Assembly (NCBI RefSeq): GCF_030817535.1
Contig: NZ_JAUSZL010000002.1
Span: 6,076,001-6,140,000 of the forward strand
Direction: 5' to 3'
Length of the DNA stretch: 64,000 bases
Origin: Streptomyces sp. V3I8
GTDB lineage: Bacteria > Actinomycetota > Actinomycetes > Streptomycetales > Streptomycetaceae
Below the pieces are notes generated by a model, which was not told where the DNA came from, ran no database searches, and saw only the letters and a list, made by a program, of their open reading frames with translations. Every line of letters starts with the position of its first letter. Positions within the stretch are counted from its first letter, which is position 1. Below are positions 49,876 to 58,679 of this stretch, piece by piece. Both the position numbers and the translations under genes were made by a program.

Positions 49876-51195
49876 ATGGGTACCAGTGCACAACAGATAT
49901 ACGACGTGGTCGGCATCGGCTTCGGCCCGTCCAACCTGTCACTCGCCATCGCTCTGGAGGAGCACCGGGCCAACTCCTCCGCGCACCCGGTCACCGCCGC
50001 GTTCTTCGAGCGCCAGCCCGCGTTCGGCTGGCACCGCAACATGCTGTTGCCGTCGACGACGATGCAGGTGTCCTTCCTGAAGGACCTGGCCACCTTCCGT
50101 AACCCGGTTTCCCGGTTCAGTTTCGTCTCGTATCTGCACGCCACCGGTCGGCTGGCGAAATTCGTCAACACCCAGACGTTCTTCCCGACACGGCACCAAT
50201 TCCATCAGTACCTCGAGTGGGCGGAGTCGAGTCTCGCGGACCGCGTCTCGTACAACGCGTCGGTCACGCGGATCGGACTGCCGCCGGAGGGCGTTTCCGG
50301 GGCATCCCCGTACGTACAGGTGGAAGTGGAGAACGGGGACGGATCAGGCACCCGGCTGGTCAACGCGCGCAACGTGGCCATCTCGACAGGGCTCGTGCCG
50401 AGGCTGCCGGAAGGCGTGGAGCGCGATGAACGCGTGTGGCACAGCTCGGAGTTCCTGGAGAGGTTCCGGCGGATGGCCCCCGACGAGCTGAGGAGGGTGG
50501 CGGTGGTCGGCGCCGGCCAGAGCGCGGCCGAGATCACCAGGTTCCTGTACGACAGCCTCCCGCATGCCCAGGTCTCCGCGATCATCCCGTCCTACGGGTA
50601 CTCCGTCGCCGACGACACTCCCTTCGCCAACCAGGTGTTCGACGCCGGTGCCGTCGACGACTACTACTTCGGCACGGCCCGTACCCGCGAAGCCTTCTGG
50701 CACTATCACAAGAACACGAACTACTCCGTGGTCGACGACGAGGTCATCAGGGACCTGCACCGACGGGCGTACGACGAGGAGGTGAGCGGCGTCAAGCGCC
50801 TTCACTTCCTGAACCTGACCAGGGTCGACGAAGTCAAGCGGGTCGGCCACGAGACACGCGTCTCGATGGAGTCGCTGCTCGACAGCGGTTCGCAGGAACT
50901 CGACGTGGACGCGCTCGTCTTCGCGAGCGGCTACGACGCCATGGAGCCGAGCGGGCTCCTCGGCGACCTCGACCGGTACTGCCTGCGTGATGCGGCGGGC
51001 CGGCACCAGGTGGAGCGCGACTACCGACTCGTCACCACACCGGAGCTGCCCTGCGGCATCTATCTCCAGGGCGGCACCGAGCACACGCACGGACTCAGCT
51101 CGTCGCTGCTCTCGAACATCGCGGTGCGCAGCGGTGAGATAGCCGACTCCATCGTCGGAGCACGCGTCCGGAGCGAATTGGCGACGGCGCCGTAG
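49876..51195 (+). CDS. L-ornithine N5-hydroxylase (KtzI-like)
   Basis: A 439-residue flavin-dependent N-monooxygenase. The FAD motif is VGIGFGPSNLSLAIAL (near residue 13), the NADPH motif VGAGQSAAEITRFLY, and later blocks are FASGYD and GGTEHTHGLSSSLLSN, all typical of ornithine/lysine N-hydroxylases. It makes N5-hydroxy-L-ornithine, the substrate of the piperazate synthase. The same type makes siderophores, but the PaiB-type neighbour points to piperazate. Confidence 0.9.
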   Translation: MGTSAQQIYDVVGIGFGPSNLSLAIALEEHRANSSAHPVTAAFFERQPAFGWHRNMLLPSTTMQVSFLKDLATFRNPVSRFSFVSYLHATGRLAKFVNTQTFFPTRHQFHQYLEWAESSLADRVSYNASVTRIGLPPEGVSGASPYVQVEVENGDGSGTRLVNARNVAISTGLVPRLPEGVERDERVWHSSEFLERFRRMAPDELRRVAVVGAGQSAAEITRFLYDSLPHAQVSAIIPSYGYSVADDTPFANQVFDAGAVDDYYFGTARTREAFWHYHKNTNYSVVDDEVIRDLHRRAYDEEVSGVKRLHFLNLTRVDEVKRVGHETRVSMESLLDSGSQELDVDALVFASGYDAMEPSGLLGDLDRYCLRDAAGRHQVERDYRLVTTPELPCGIYLQGGTEHTHGLSSSLLSNIAVRSGEIADSIVGARVRSELATAP

Positions 51196-51225
51196 CCGAG
51201 CGCTGATCCGCCCGAGCAGTGAGAG

Positions 51226-51250
51226 CGCCCCCTACCGGTAAGGGGGTGCC
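51226..51250 (+). terminator. Hairpin after the ornithine hydroxylase gene
   Basis: GCGCCCCCT-ACCGGTA-AGGGGGTGC: a short strong stem about 30 bases past the stop codon. Confidence 0.65.
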
Positions 51251-51306
51251 ACATGTGTGCGCTTTACCGATTCCTGGTGAAGGACGGACACCTGTGCAGG
51301 GACTGT

Positions 51307-51348
51307 CTGCCGCCGAACTCCGTGCAGGGTGAAACCGTTCGGTGGCAG
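51307..51348 (+). ncRNA. Structured leader-RNA candidate upstream of rmlA
   Basis: CTGCCGCCGAAC at 51307-51318 pairs with GTTCGGTGGCAG at 51337-51348 (one G-U pair), closing a loop with GTGCAGGGTGAAACC. A second hairpin, TACCG-CACGG-CGGTA, follows near 51359. It lies between the hydroxylase terminator and the rmlA start, so it probably belongs to the rmlA leader. No known riboswitch class fits well. Confidence 0.45.
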
Positions 51349-51510
51349 TCGGTGAGAGTACCGCACGGCGGTATCCGGTCGGTTGCACAGAGTTGCGAAA
51401 TCCTGCTGTTTTCCGCTGGAAGTGATCCGGTTTTGACTCACTCAAGACCAGCTTTGGACGGGCGGCCGAAGATTGGCTGATCCCAGTGGTCTGTGACAAT
51501 TGGAGGAGAC

Positions 51511-51582
51511 GTGGTCCACCCGATGTTCCGGGCGGTGCGCCGAACGGCCGCATGCCCCTCTCGTACGGTGTCAATCCGGTGA
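51511..51582 (+). CDS. Short leader ORF coupled to the rmlA start
   Basis: A 23-codon frame from a GTG at 51511, with a strong GGAGGAG site, to a TGA at 51580-51582 that overlaps the GTG start of rmlA (GTGA). The rmlA start has no good site of its own, so the ribosome may be delivered by this leader. The peptide (VVHPMFRAVRRTAACPSR...) has no known relative. Confidence 0.6.
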   Translation: MVHPMFRAVRRTAACPSRTVSIR

Positions 51583-52484
51583 AGGGCGTAGTTCTGGCGG
51601 GCGGGAACGGGACACGACTGCAGCCCCTCACCCTCGTGGGCTCCAAACAGCTCGCCCCGGTCTACGACAAACCCATGATCTATTACCCGCTGTCCATGCT
51701 CATGCTCGCGGGAATTGACGACGTCCTCATCATCGCGCGCCCCACAGAGATCGATCTGTTCCGGAAGCTGTTCGGAGACGGCAACAGACTGGGTATGCGC
51801 ATCGACTATGCGGTCCAGGAACAGCCGCGGGGCATCGCCGATGCCTTCCGGGTCGGGGCCGACCACATCAAGGGCGAGGAGTGCGCCCTCATCCTGGGCG
51901 ACAACCTCTTCCACGGCGCGAAGCTGCCCACCATGCTGCGAAAGGCGGCAAGGGACCTGCGAGGCTGTGTGCTCTTCGGCCACCAGGTCGCCGAGCCGCA
52001 GCACTTCGGCGTCGCCGAGATCGACGCGAAGGGCCAGCTCATCTCCATCGAGGAGAAGCCGGAGCACCCGCGCTCGAACCTCGCGATTCCGGGGCTCTAC
52101 TTCTTCGACCACACCGTGAACGACATCGCGCGGAACCTGCAGCCCTCCGCACGCGGCGAACTGGAGATCACGGACGTCCTGACGTCGTATCTGGCGGAGG
52201 GCCGCGCCGACCTGGTCTGGCTGGGCAGGGGCGTCACCTGGCTGGACACCGGGACGCACGAATCCCTGCTGGACGCCGGCCGGTTCGTCCGGGACATGCA
52301 GCACCACCAGGGAATGAGCATCGGCTGTGTCGAGGAGATCGCCATGCTCATGGACTTCATCAGTGCGGAGGAGTGCTACGAACTCGGCGCCGCGATGGAT
52401 ACGTCGCCCTACGGCCAGTACGTCATGGCGACCGCCCGCGAGTACCGCCTGAACCCGGGATTCGCCAACTTCCTGGAGGACTGA
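51579..52484 (+). CDS. rmlA: Glucose-1-phosphate thymidylyltransferase
   Basis: A 301-residue RmlA-type nucleotidyltransferase. The signature is GVVLAGGNGTRLQPLT, then KQLAPVYDKPMIYYPLSMLM and LILGDNLFHG. It makes dTDP-glucose from dTTP and glucose-1-phosphate. The GTG at 51579 fits the family start; the ATG at 51552 would add nine unusual residues. The stop overlaps the rmlB start by one base (TGATG). Confidence 0.94.
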   Translation: MKGVVLAGGNGTRLQPLTLVGSKQLAPVYDKPMIYYPLSMLMLAGIDDVLIIARPTEIDLFRKLFGDGNRLGMRIDYAVQEQPRGIADAFRVGADHIKGEECALILGDNLFHGAKLPTMLRKAARDLRGCVLFGHQVAEPQHFGVAEIDAKGQLISIEEKPEHPRSNLAIPGLYFFDHTVNDIARNLQPSARGELEITDVLTSYLAEGRADLVWLGRGVTWLDTGTHESLLDAGRFVRDMQHHQGMSIGCVEEIAMLMDFISAEECYELGAAMDTSPYGQYVMATAREYRLNPGFANFLED

Positions 52485-53467
52485 TGCATCTCCTGGTCAC
52501 CGGCGCCGCCGGTTTCATCGGGTCCCAGTACGCACGCATGCTGCTCGCGCCCGACCGCGTGGAGACGGCGGCAGACGTCTCCCACGTCACCGTGCTCGAC
52601 AAGCTCACCTACGCCGGCCGGCTCGACAACCTCGACCTCACCGACCCCCGGCTGACCTTCGTCCAGGGCGACATCTGCGACCCCGAGGTCGTCGACCGGG
52701 TCATGGCCCGGGCCGACCAGGTGGTCCACTTCGCCGCGGAATCCCATGTGGACCGTTCCATCGCCGGCGCGGACGCGTTCGTACACACCAACGTGAGCGG
52801 AACCCAGACGCTCCTCGACGCCGCGCTGCGCCACGCCGTCGACCGTTTCGTGCACGTGTCCACCGACGAGGTCTACGGATCCATCGCGACCGGCTCCTTC
52901 ACCGAGACGGACATCCTGAGCCCCAACTCACCGTATGCGGCGTCCAAGGCATCCTCCGATCTCATCGCCCTCTCCTACCACCGCACACACGGCCTGGACG
53001 TCCGGGTCACCCGTTGCTGCAACAACTACGGCCCCCGGCAGTTCCCCGAGAAGGTCATTCCGCTGTTCGTCACGCGCCTGCTCGACGCCGGCGAGGTACC
53101 GCTGTACGGCGACGGCGAGAACGTACGCGACTGGCTGCACGTCGAGGACCACTGCCGCGGCGTGGACCTGGTGCGCGCCGGCGGCACCGCCGGTGAGATC
53201 TACAACATCAGCGGCGGCACCGAGCTGACCAACCTCGAACTGACCGGACTGCTGCTCAAGGCGTGCGGCAGCAGCTGGGACCAGGTGCGCCACGTGGAGG
53301 ACCGCAAGGGCCACGACCGGCGCTACTCGGTCGACGACAACAAGGCCCGCACCGAACTCGGCTACCGTCCTCGGCGGGACTTCGAAGCCGGTCTCGCCGA
53401 GACGGTCGCCTGGTACCGGGACAACCGCGCCTGGTGGGAACCGCCCGGCCGCGGCGCCACGACATGA
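52484..53467 (+). CDS. rmlB: dTDP-glucose 4,6-dehydratase
   Basis: A 327-residue extended SDR. The cofactor motif is VTGAAGFIGSQY, the catalytic region HVSTDEVYGS and SPYAASKASSD, with the Tyr-x3-Lys pair. It converts dTDP-glucose to dTDP-4-keto-6-deoxyglucose, the branch point for deoxysugars. It follows rmlA directly. Confidence 0.95.
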   Translation: MHLLVTGAAGFIGSQYARMLLAPDRVETAADVSHVTVLDKLTYAGRLDNLDLTDPRLTFVQGDICDPEVVDRVMARADQVVHFAAESHVDRSIAGADAFVHTNVSGTQTLLDAALRHAVDRFVHVSTDEVYGSIATGSFTETDILSPNSPYAASKASSDLIALSYHRTHGLDVRVTRCCNNYGPRQFPEKVIPLFVTRLLDAGEVPLYGDGENVRDWLHVEDHCRGVDLVRAGGTAGEIYNISGGTELTNLELTGLLLKACGSSWDQVRHVEDRKGHDRRYSVDDNKARTELGYRPRRDFEAGLAETVAWYRDNRAWWEPPGRGATT

Positions 53468-53531
53468 CCGAGCGGCCCACTCGGACCCACCAGGGCTGAC
53501 CTCATCGAACCAGTGTTCCTCAGGAGGATCT

Positions 53532-54521
53532 GTGGCACCACCACGCCCGCTGCGCTTCGGCGTCCTGGGCTGCGCGGACATCGCGTGGCGCCGTACCCTC
53601 CCGGCCATGGTCGCGGCGCCCGACGTCGAGGTGGCCGCCGTCGCCAGCCGGGACCTGGACAAGGCGGCCCGCTTCGCCGCCGCGTTCGGCTGTGCGTCGG
53701 TGTCGGGGTACGAGGCGCTCCTCGCATCCCCCGACATCGACGCCGTCTACCTGCCGCTGCCGGCGATGCTGCATGCGAAGTGGGTCGGGAAGGCGTTGCG
53801 CGCGGGAAAGCACGTCCTGGCCGAGAAGCCGCTGACCGGGGACGCGGAGAGCACCGGACAACTGCTGCGGCTCGCCGACTCGCTGGGGCTGGTGCTCCTG
53901 GAGAACGTCGCCTTCCCGCATCACGCACAGCATGCCCGGGTGGGAAAACTGATCGCCGACGGCGCCATCGGTGACGTACGGGACTTCACGAGTGTGTTCA
54001 CGATTCCGCCGCTGCCCGAGAACGACATCCGCCACCGGCCGGATGTCGGCGGTGGCGCCCTGCTGGACATGGGCATCTACCCGCTCCACGTGGCCCTCCA
54101 CCACCTCGGATCCGACATCGAGGTGGTCCACGCCGTGCTGCGGGTCCGCGCCCGAACCGGCGCTGTGGTGTCCGGTCGGATCCTCGCGTGCACGCCCGGC
54201 GGAGTGACAGCCGACCTGTTCTTCGGAATGGAGCACTCCTACCGGACGAGCTGCGAGTTCGCGGGGACCCGCGGGCGGCTTCGGCTCGACCGCCCGTTCA
54301 CGCCGTCGCCGACGTTCCAGCCGGTGGTGCGCATCGATCGGCAGGATCACCACGAGGAGATCACGCTCCGCGCCGATGACCAGTTCTCCAACGTCGTCCG
54401 GTATTTCGCCGCGGCGGTCCGCAAGGGGGAGGACACGGCCGACCGGACGGCGGCGAGCCTGCGCCAGGCTCAGCTCGTCGGGGATGTCGAGCGGGCGGCG
54501 ATGCGGATCGAGATCCCGTAG
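53532..54521 (+). CDS. NDP-hexose 3-ketoreductase (Gfo/Idh/MocA family)
   Basis: A 329-residue oxidoreductase from a GTG at 53532 with AGGAGG ahead. The N-terminal Rossmann motif is FGVLGCADIAWRR and the catalytic Lys block AEKPLTGDAE. The family includes KijD10- and OleW-type sugar 3-ketoreductases, which act after 2,3-dehydration. It is the third gene of rmlA-rmlB-3KR and is convergent with the 2,3-dehydratase. Confidence 0.88.
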   Translation: MAPPRPLRFGVLGCADIAWRRTLPAMVAAPDVEVAAVASRDLDKAARFAAAFGCASVSGYEALLASPDIDAVYLPLPAMLHAKWVGKALRAGKHVLAEKPLTGDAESTGQLLRLADSLGLVLLENVAFPHHAQHARVGKLIADGAIGDVRDFTSVFTIPPLPENDIRHRPDVGGGALLDMGIYPLHVALHHLGSDIEVVHAVLRVRARTGAVVSGRILACTPGGVTADLFFGMEHSYRTSCEFAGTRGRLRLDRPFTPSPTFQPVVRIDRQDHHEEITLRADDQFSNVVRYFAAAVRKGEDTADRTAASLRQAQLVGDVERAAMRIEIP

Positions 54522-54529
54522 CCGCGACT

Positions 54530-54601
54530 CGCCGCGTGCACCACGCACTGTGGCCGGGCCCCGTCCACGGGGCCCGGCCACAGTGCGTGGTGCACGCGGC
54601 G
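54530..54601. terminator. Perfect 35-bp hairpin, bidirectional terminator
   Basis: A 72-base segment whose first 35 bases (CGCCGCGTGCACCACGC...) are the exact complement of its last 35, with a CC turn. It lies between the convergent 3-ketoreductase and 2,3-dehydratase genes. Confidence 0.9.
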
Positions 54602-54608
54602 ACAGGCT

Positions 54609-55994
54609 TCAGGCCTTCAGCGTGTTCAGGCAGATCAGGAGCGTCCGTGCCTGGACGCTGACGTAGTGGCTGTACTGAACGAGGGCGGCCAGCTGGTCGC
54701 GCGAGACCCAGCGGAATCCGGGCGGAGCGTCGAGCGGCGCCTCGCTCTCGTCGGCCTCCACGACGAGGTAGCGGCTCACCGCGTCCAGGAAGCGTCCGCC
54801 CTCCTCGGAGTGCAGCGCCGAGTAACGGATCCGGGACGGGTCGGCCGCCGTCACCAGGTCGAGGAAGCGCGGTCTGTCCTCGGCGGGCAGATGCGCGTAG
54901 TTGCCGGGCGTGCACTGGACGGTGGGGCCGAGCTCGGCGTCCAGGAAGCCGCCCTCCGCGCAGGCGCGCACGAGCACATGCGGCACGCCCTCGACGGAGC
55001 GGGTCAGGAAGGCGACGATGCCTTGTCCACGGGGTTCGAACAGGGGCTGGGTCCAGCGGCTGACCTCGCGGTTGCCCGCCTCCACGGACACGGCCACGAC
55101 ACGGAAGTACCGGTCGTCCTCGTGGTCGACCGTGTGGGTGCCGGTCGTCCAGCCGGGAAGGCCGGACAGCGGGACGCGTTCCGCGCGGATCGGGGTCACG
55201 GAGCGCACGGCGGAGAGCCAGGAGAGCAGCTCCGTGTCGGAGTGCAGGGCATGGGAAGCGCTCGGGCCGTACAGGCCGGCCAGGGCCGAGCGGGCGTCCA
55301 TGTTCACCGTGTTGTCGTGGCCGAGGAGTTCATGGATCTGGCCCAGGGTGAGCCAGCGGAAGTCCTCGTGCTCCGGCACCGGACCGATCGCCTCGACGAC
55401 CATGTTGCGGTTGCGCTTGCGGTGGAACCAGGAACCGTGCTCGGACTGCAACACGTCCGACAGGACGCGGCCCCGGGACGGGTCGGTGAAGTACTCCAGA
55501 TGACGGACGGCCGCGCCCTTGTGGACCTTGGTGTAATTGCTGTACGTCGCCTGCACCGTGGGCGACAGCTGCAGCAGCTCGGGGTTGCCGGGCTCCATCT
55601 TGGCCTGCATCAGGAAGTGCAGGGTCCCGTCGAACTCCCGGGCCAGGATGCCCAGGATGCCGACCTCGGGCTGGACGATGATGGGTTGATGCCACTGGGC
55701 GCGACCGGGTTCCTCACCGACGCCGACGCGCAGCCCCTCCACGGTGAAGAAGCGACCGCTGCGGTGCACGAGATTTCCGGTCCCCGGGGCGAACGACCAG
55801 CCGTCGAGGGAGTCGAAGGGGATGCGGTCCACCGTGAAACGGACTTCCTTGCGGCGCTGGTGGAGCCAACCGCGGATCTCGTCCGCGGACTCGCCCGTCA
55901 GCGCGGCAGCGGACCGTGCGACGCGGTCGGGCAGCGTGGCATCCTGCCTGGCCCTGAGCGCCGGCCGCGGCGACGTGTCCCCCGTCGCGGTCAT
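54609..55994 (-). CDS. NDP-hexose 2,3-dehydratase
   Basis: A 461-residue protein made of two similar halves, as in this family: [20 protein letters not shown] then [11 protein letters not shown], and later [20 protein letters not shown] then [11 protein letters not shown]. It removes water from dTDP-4-keto-6-deoxyglucose to start C2 deoxygenation. The ATG at 55994 overlaps the stop of the 3-dehydratase gene by four bases, so they share an operon. Confidence 0.93.
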   Translation of the reverse strand: MTATGDTSPRPALRARQDATLPDRVARSAAALTGESADEIRGWLHQRRKEVRFTVDRIPFDSLDGWSFAPGTGNLVHRSGRFFTVEGLRVGVGEEPGRAQWHQPIIVQPEVGILGILAREFDGTLHFLMQAKMEPGNPELLQLSPTVQATYSNYTKVHKGAAVRHLEYFTDPSRGRVLSDVLQSEHGSWFHRKRNRNMVVEAIGPVPEHEDFRWLTLGQIHELLGHDNTVNMDARSALAGLYGPSASHALHSDTELLSWLSAVRSVTPIRAERVPLSGLPGWTTGTHTVDHEDDRYFRVVAVSVEAGNREVSRWTQPLFEPRGQGIVAFLTRSVEGVPHVLVRACAEGGFLDAELGPTVQCTPGNYAHLPAEDRPRFLDLVTAADPSRIRYSALHSEEGGRFLDAVSRYLVVEADESEAPLDAPPGFRWVSRDQLAALVQYSHYVSVQARTLLICLNTLKA

Positions 55995-57295
55995 CGGTGG
56001 CTTCCCACGAAGTCGGACACGGAGGAGATGATGTAGTCGAGCATCTCGTCGGTGAGGCCGGGATAGACGCCTACCCAGAAGGTGTGCTCGGTCACGATGT
56101 CGCTGTTCGTGAGCGTGCCGGAGACCCTGAACTCGCGGTCGGAGTAAGCCGGGTGGCGCGTCAGGTTCCCGGCGAACAGCCTGCGCGTGCCGATCTTCCG
56201 GCTCTCCAGGAAGTGCACGAGTTCCGAGCGGTGGAAGGGCGCCTCGGGGTCGACGGTGATGACGAAGCCGAACCAGCTCGGGTCGCTGCCCGGAGTGGGC
56301 TCCGGCAGCAGGAGCCACGGAACATCCGCGAGGCCCTCCCGCAGCCGGCTCCAGTTGCGCCGCCGCGCCGCGCAGAAGTCGTCGAGTTTCTCCAACTGGG
56401 CCAGACCGAGCGCGGCCTGGAGGTCGGTCGCCTTCAGGTTGTAACCCACGTGCGAGAAGATGTACTTGTGGTCGTAGCCGGCCGGCAGCGTCCCCATCTG
56501 GTAGCCGAACCGCTTGCGGCAGGTGTCGTTCTCGCCCGGTTCGCACCAGCAGTCCCGGCCCCAGTCCCGCAGCGACTCCACGATCCGGGCCAGTGCCAGG
56601 TTCGAGGTGAGCACACAGCCGCCCTCGCCCATGGTGAGGTGGTGGGCCGGATAGAAGCTGACGGTGGTGAGGTCGCCGAACGTGCCGACGAGCTGCCCGT
56701 TGTAAGTGGTGCCGACGGCGTCGCAGGAGTCCTCGATCAGCAGGAGGTCGTGTTCCTCGGCGAGCTGTGCCACCTCCGCGACCTCGAAGGGATTGCCGAG
56801 GGCGTGCGCGAGGATGACGGCTCGGGTGCGGGGACCGATCGCCTTCTCGATGCGTTCGGCCGTGGTGTTGTACGTGTGCAGGTCGATGTCCACGAAGACG
56901 GGGACGAGACCGTTCTGCAGGATCGGGTTCACGGTGGTGGGGAAGCCCGCCGCCACCGTGATCACCTCATCGCCGGGCCTGAGCCTGCGGTCCCCGAGCT
57001 GCGGAGACGTCAGGGCGGTGATGGCCAGGAGGTTCGCCGAGGAGCCGGAGTTGGTCAGATGCGCCTTGCGCCGCTTCATTCTGCGGGCGAACGACGACTC
57101 GAACTTGCGGGACGACTTGCCCGCCGCGATGCGCATGTCCAGGGCGGCCTCGACGAGAGCTGCCCGGTCGTTCTCGTCGAGCACCGCACCGGACGGCCAG
57201 ATCTCCGTGACGCCGGGAACGAAGGCCCGGTCGTCCTGGATGTCCAGATGGTGCTTGCGGACCTCATCGAGGATGTGCGCGGCCCGATCACTCAT
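55991..57295 (-). CDS. E1-type PLP/iron-sulfur NDP-hexose 3-dehydratase (SpnQ/UrdQ-like)
   Basis: A 434-residue aspartate-aminotransferase-fold enzyme. The usual PLP lysine is replaced by His ([14 protein letters not shown], His218-His219), the mark of C3-dehydratases. Cysteines at 191, 249, 251 and 259 ([20 protein letters not shown]) fit the [2Fe-2S] ligands of the E1 class. With an external reductase it removes the C3 oxygen to give a 2,3,6-trideoxy sugar. The 4-ketoreductase gene overlaps by 8 bases. Confidence 0.93.
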   Translation of the reverse strand: MSDRAAHILDEVRKHHLDIQDDRAFVPGVTEIWPSGAVLDENDRAALVEAALDMRIAAGKSSRKFESSFARRMKRRKAHLTNSGSSANLLAITALTSPQLGDRRLRPGDEVITVAAGFPTTVNPILQNGLVPVFVDIDLHTYNTTAERIEKAIGPRTRAVILAHALGNPFEVAEVAQLAEEHDLLLIEDSCDAVGTTYNGQLVGTFGDLTTVSFYPAHHLTMGEGGCVLTSNLALARIVESLRDWGRDCWCEPGENDTCRKRFGYQMGTLPAGYDHKYIFSHVGYNLKATDLQAALGLAQLEKLDDFCAARRRNWSRLREGLADVPWLLLPEPTPGSDPSWFGFVITVDPEAPFHRSELVHFLESRKIGTRRLFAGNLTRHPAYSDREFRVSGTLTNSDIVTEHTFWVGVYPGLTDEMLDYIISSVSDFVGSHR

Positions 57296-58328
57296 TGCTG
57301 TCCTTCCCTCGGCCGTTGGCCGTCGCGGAGTTGGGTCCTTGTGGCACCTCGGGGGCGGGCACTCCCGCGGTCGCGAGCAGATCGCGGACGGAGTCCGCCA
57401 GGACGCGACGCGGTGCCCAGCCGAGCAGTCGACGTGCCCGTGAGATGTCCAGGCGCTGCCACAGGGTGTCCGAGCGGCTCGCCTGTGCGGCCTGTTCCTC
57501 CTGTACGAGGACGGAGCGGCCACTGCACGTGATCATCAGGTCGACGAGCTTGCGGATCGGAACGGTTTCGCCCCGCCCGATGTTGACGACGGCCCCCGCG
57601 TCGGCGATCGCGGCCGCCGGAATCCGGGCCGCCGCCACGACGGCCTCGGCCACGTCCCGCACATCCACCACGTCGCGATGGGCGAGCAGGGGTGCGAGCC
57701 GCAGCACGTCGTGCCCCGCCGCCAGGTTGGCGGCCACGGTCCCGGGCAGGCTGCCCGGCGGGGCGCCCGGTCCGCACGTGACGGAGACACGCAGCACGAG
57801 TCCGTTGACCTCCCGTTCCCGGACGGCGCGGACGACGGTGCGGGTGCCTGCCAGTTTGGTGCGGCCGTAGGCGGTCGCCGGTGCGGGCGGCCAGTCCTCG
57901 TCGATGAAGTCGTCAGGACCGGCCGGTCCGTACTCGTGGGTGCTGCCGAGCTGGATGAGACGGGGCCGATGCGGCAAGGTGGCGACGGCGTCCGTCAGCC
58001 GCTCCACCAGGCGGGTGTTGAGCTCGGTCATCTCGTTCTCGGTGCCCTCCCAGACCGCGCCCACGGCGTTCACCACGACCTGCGCCCCGGAGTCGACGCA
58101 CAGGCGGACGAGTTCGGCGGAGCCGGCGGCCGTGAGGTCGAGGTGCACGGTGTCGGGCACGACGTCCCGGGGCACACCGCCCGATCCGTTCGCACCGTCA
58201 CGGTGGGCGCCCCGGCTGACCCGGATCACCCGGGCGCCCGCCGCGGCGAACGCCGTGCAGATGTGCTGGCCCAGGTAGCCGGTCGCACCCAGTACGAGGA
58301 CCGACTGGCCGGTCAGTACTCGGTTCAC
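57288..58328 (-). CDS. NDP-hexose 4-ketoreductase
   Basis: A 346-residue extended SDR from a GTG at 58328. The cofactor motif is [13 protein letters not shown], and the Tyr-x3-Lys catalytic pair is [10 protein letters not shown]. It reduces the C4 keto group to finish the sugar and sets its C4 configuration. It is the first gene of the minus-strand operon 4KR - 3-dehydratase - 2,3-dehydratase. Confidence 0.88.
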   Translation of the reverse strand: MNRVLTGQSVLVLGATGYLGQHICTAFAAAGARVIRVSRGAHRDGANGSGGVPRDVVPDTVHLDLTAAGSAELVRLCVDSGAQVVVNAVGAVWEGTENEMTELNTRLVERLTDAVATLPHRPRLIQLGSTHEYGPAGPDDFIDEDWPPAPATAYGRTKLAGTRTVVRAVREREVNGLVLRVSVTCGPGAPPGSLPGTVAANLAAGHDVLRLAPLLAHRDVVDVRDVAEAVVAAARIPAAAIADAGAVVNIGRGETVPIRKLVDLMITCSGRSVLVQEEQAAQASRSDTLWQRLDISRARRLLGWAPRRVLADSVRDLLATAGVPAPEVPQGPNSATANGRGKDSNE

Positions 58329-58679
58329 GGGCGGGCACTGTCCTTGTCGTAAGCCGTGCCCGTAGTGAGCGCGGTGGCGATGGCGTCGACTTGGACGCAT
58401 TGAACCTGTGCGAACTGAGGCTGAAAGCTCCCTGCCATCCGGCCCTCCCACTCTGTAAGTGCTCCACACGAACCGGTGCGGCGAGTCTGGCGCGCGCGGC
58501 TAAAGCCGATCTAGGCCCGGTCTTTCGCGCCGTAGGCCGAAGGAGGAGGGGGAAGGGGAGGGGATCACAGCGGTGCCACGGCCCACGGTTCGGTTCGAGG
58601 CGGGTCAAGAACAGTTCAAGGTCCGCTTAAGCCGGGTCGGCGACGGTTCGACGTAACGAATTCTATGGAGGAGTTGACT
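58329..58679. promoter_or_regulatory. Divergent promoter region with SARP-like direct repeats
   Basis: A 351-base gap between the 4-ketoreductase and the first glycosyltransferase. TTCGAGG at 58594, GTCAAGA at 58604 and TTCAAGG at 58615 form heptamers 10-11 bases apart, the spacing used by SARP activators. A CTTAAG-containing segment follows. The SARP gene in this cluster could bind here. Confidence 0.55.

Noticed and set aside
49876..51195. A hydroxamate siderophore pathway
   Set aside because: No acyltransferase or IucA/IucC-like synthetase lies nearby, while a PaiB/KtzT-like gene does.
51301..51370. FMN riboswitch from the CAGGGTGAAAC segment
   Set aside because: Only that short box resembles the RFN element; the later conserved boxes and riboflavin genes are absent.
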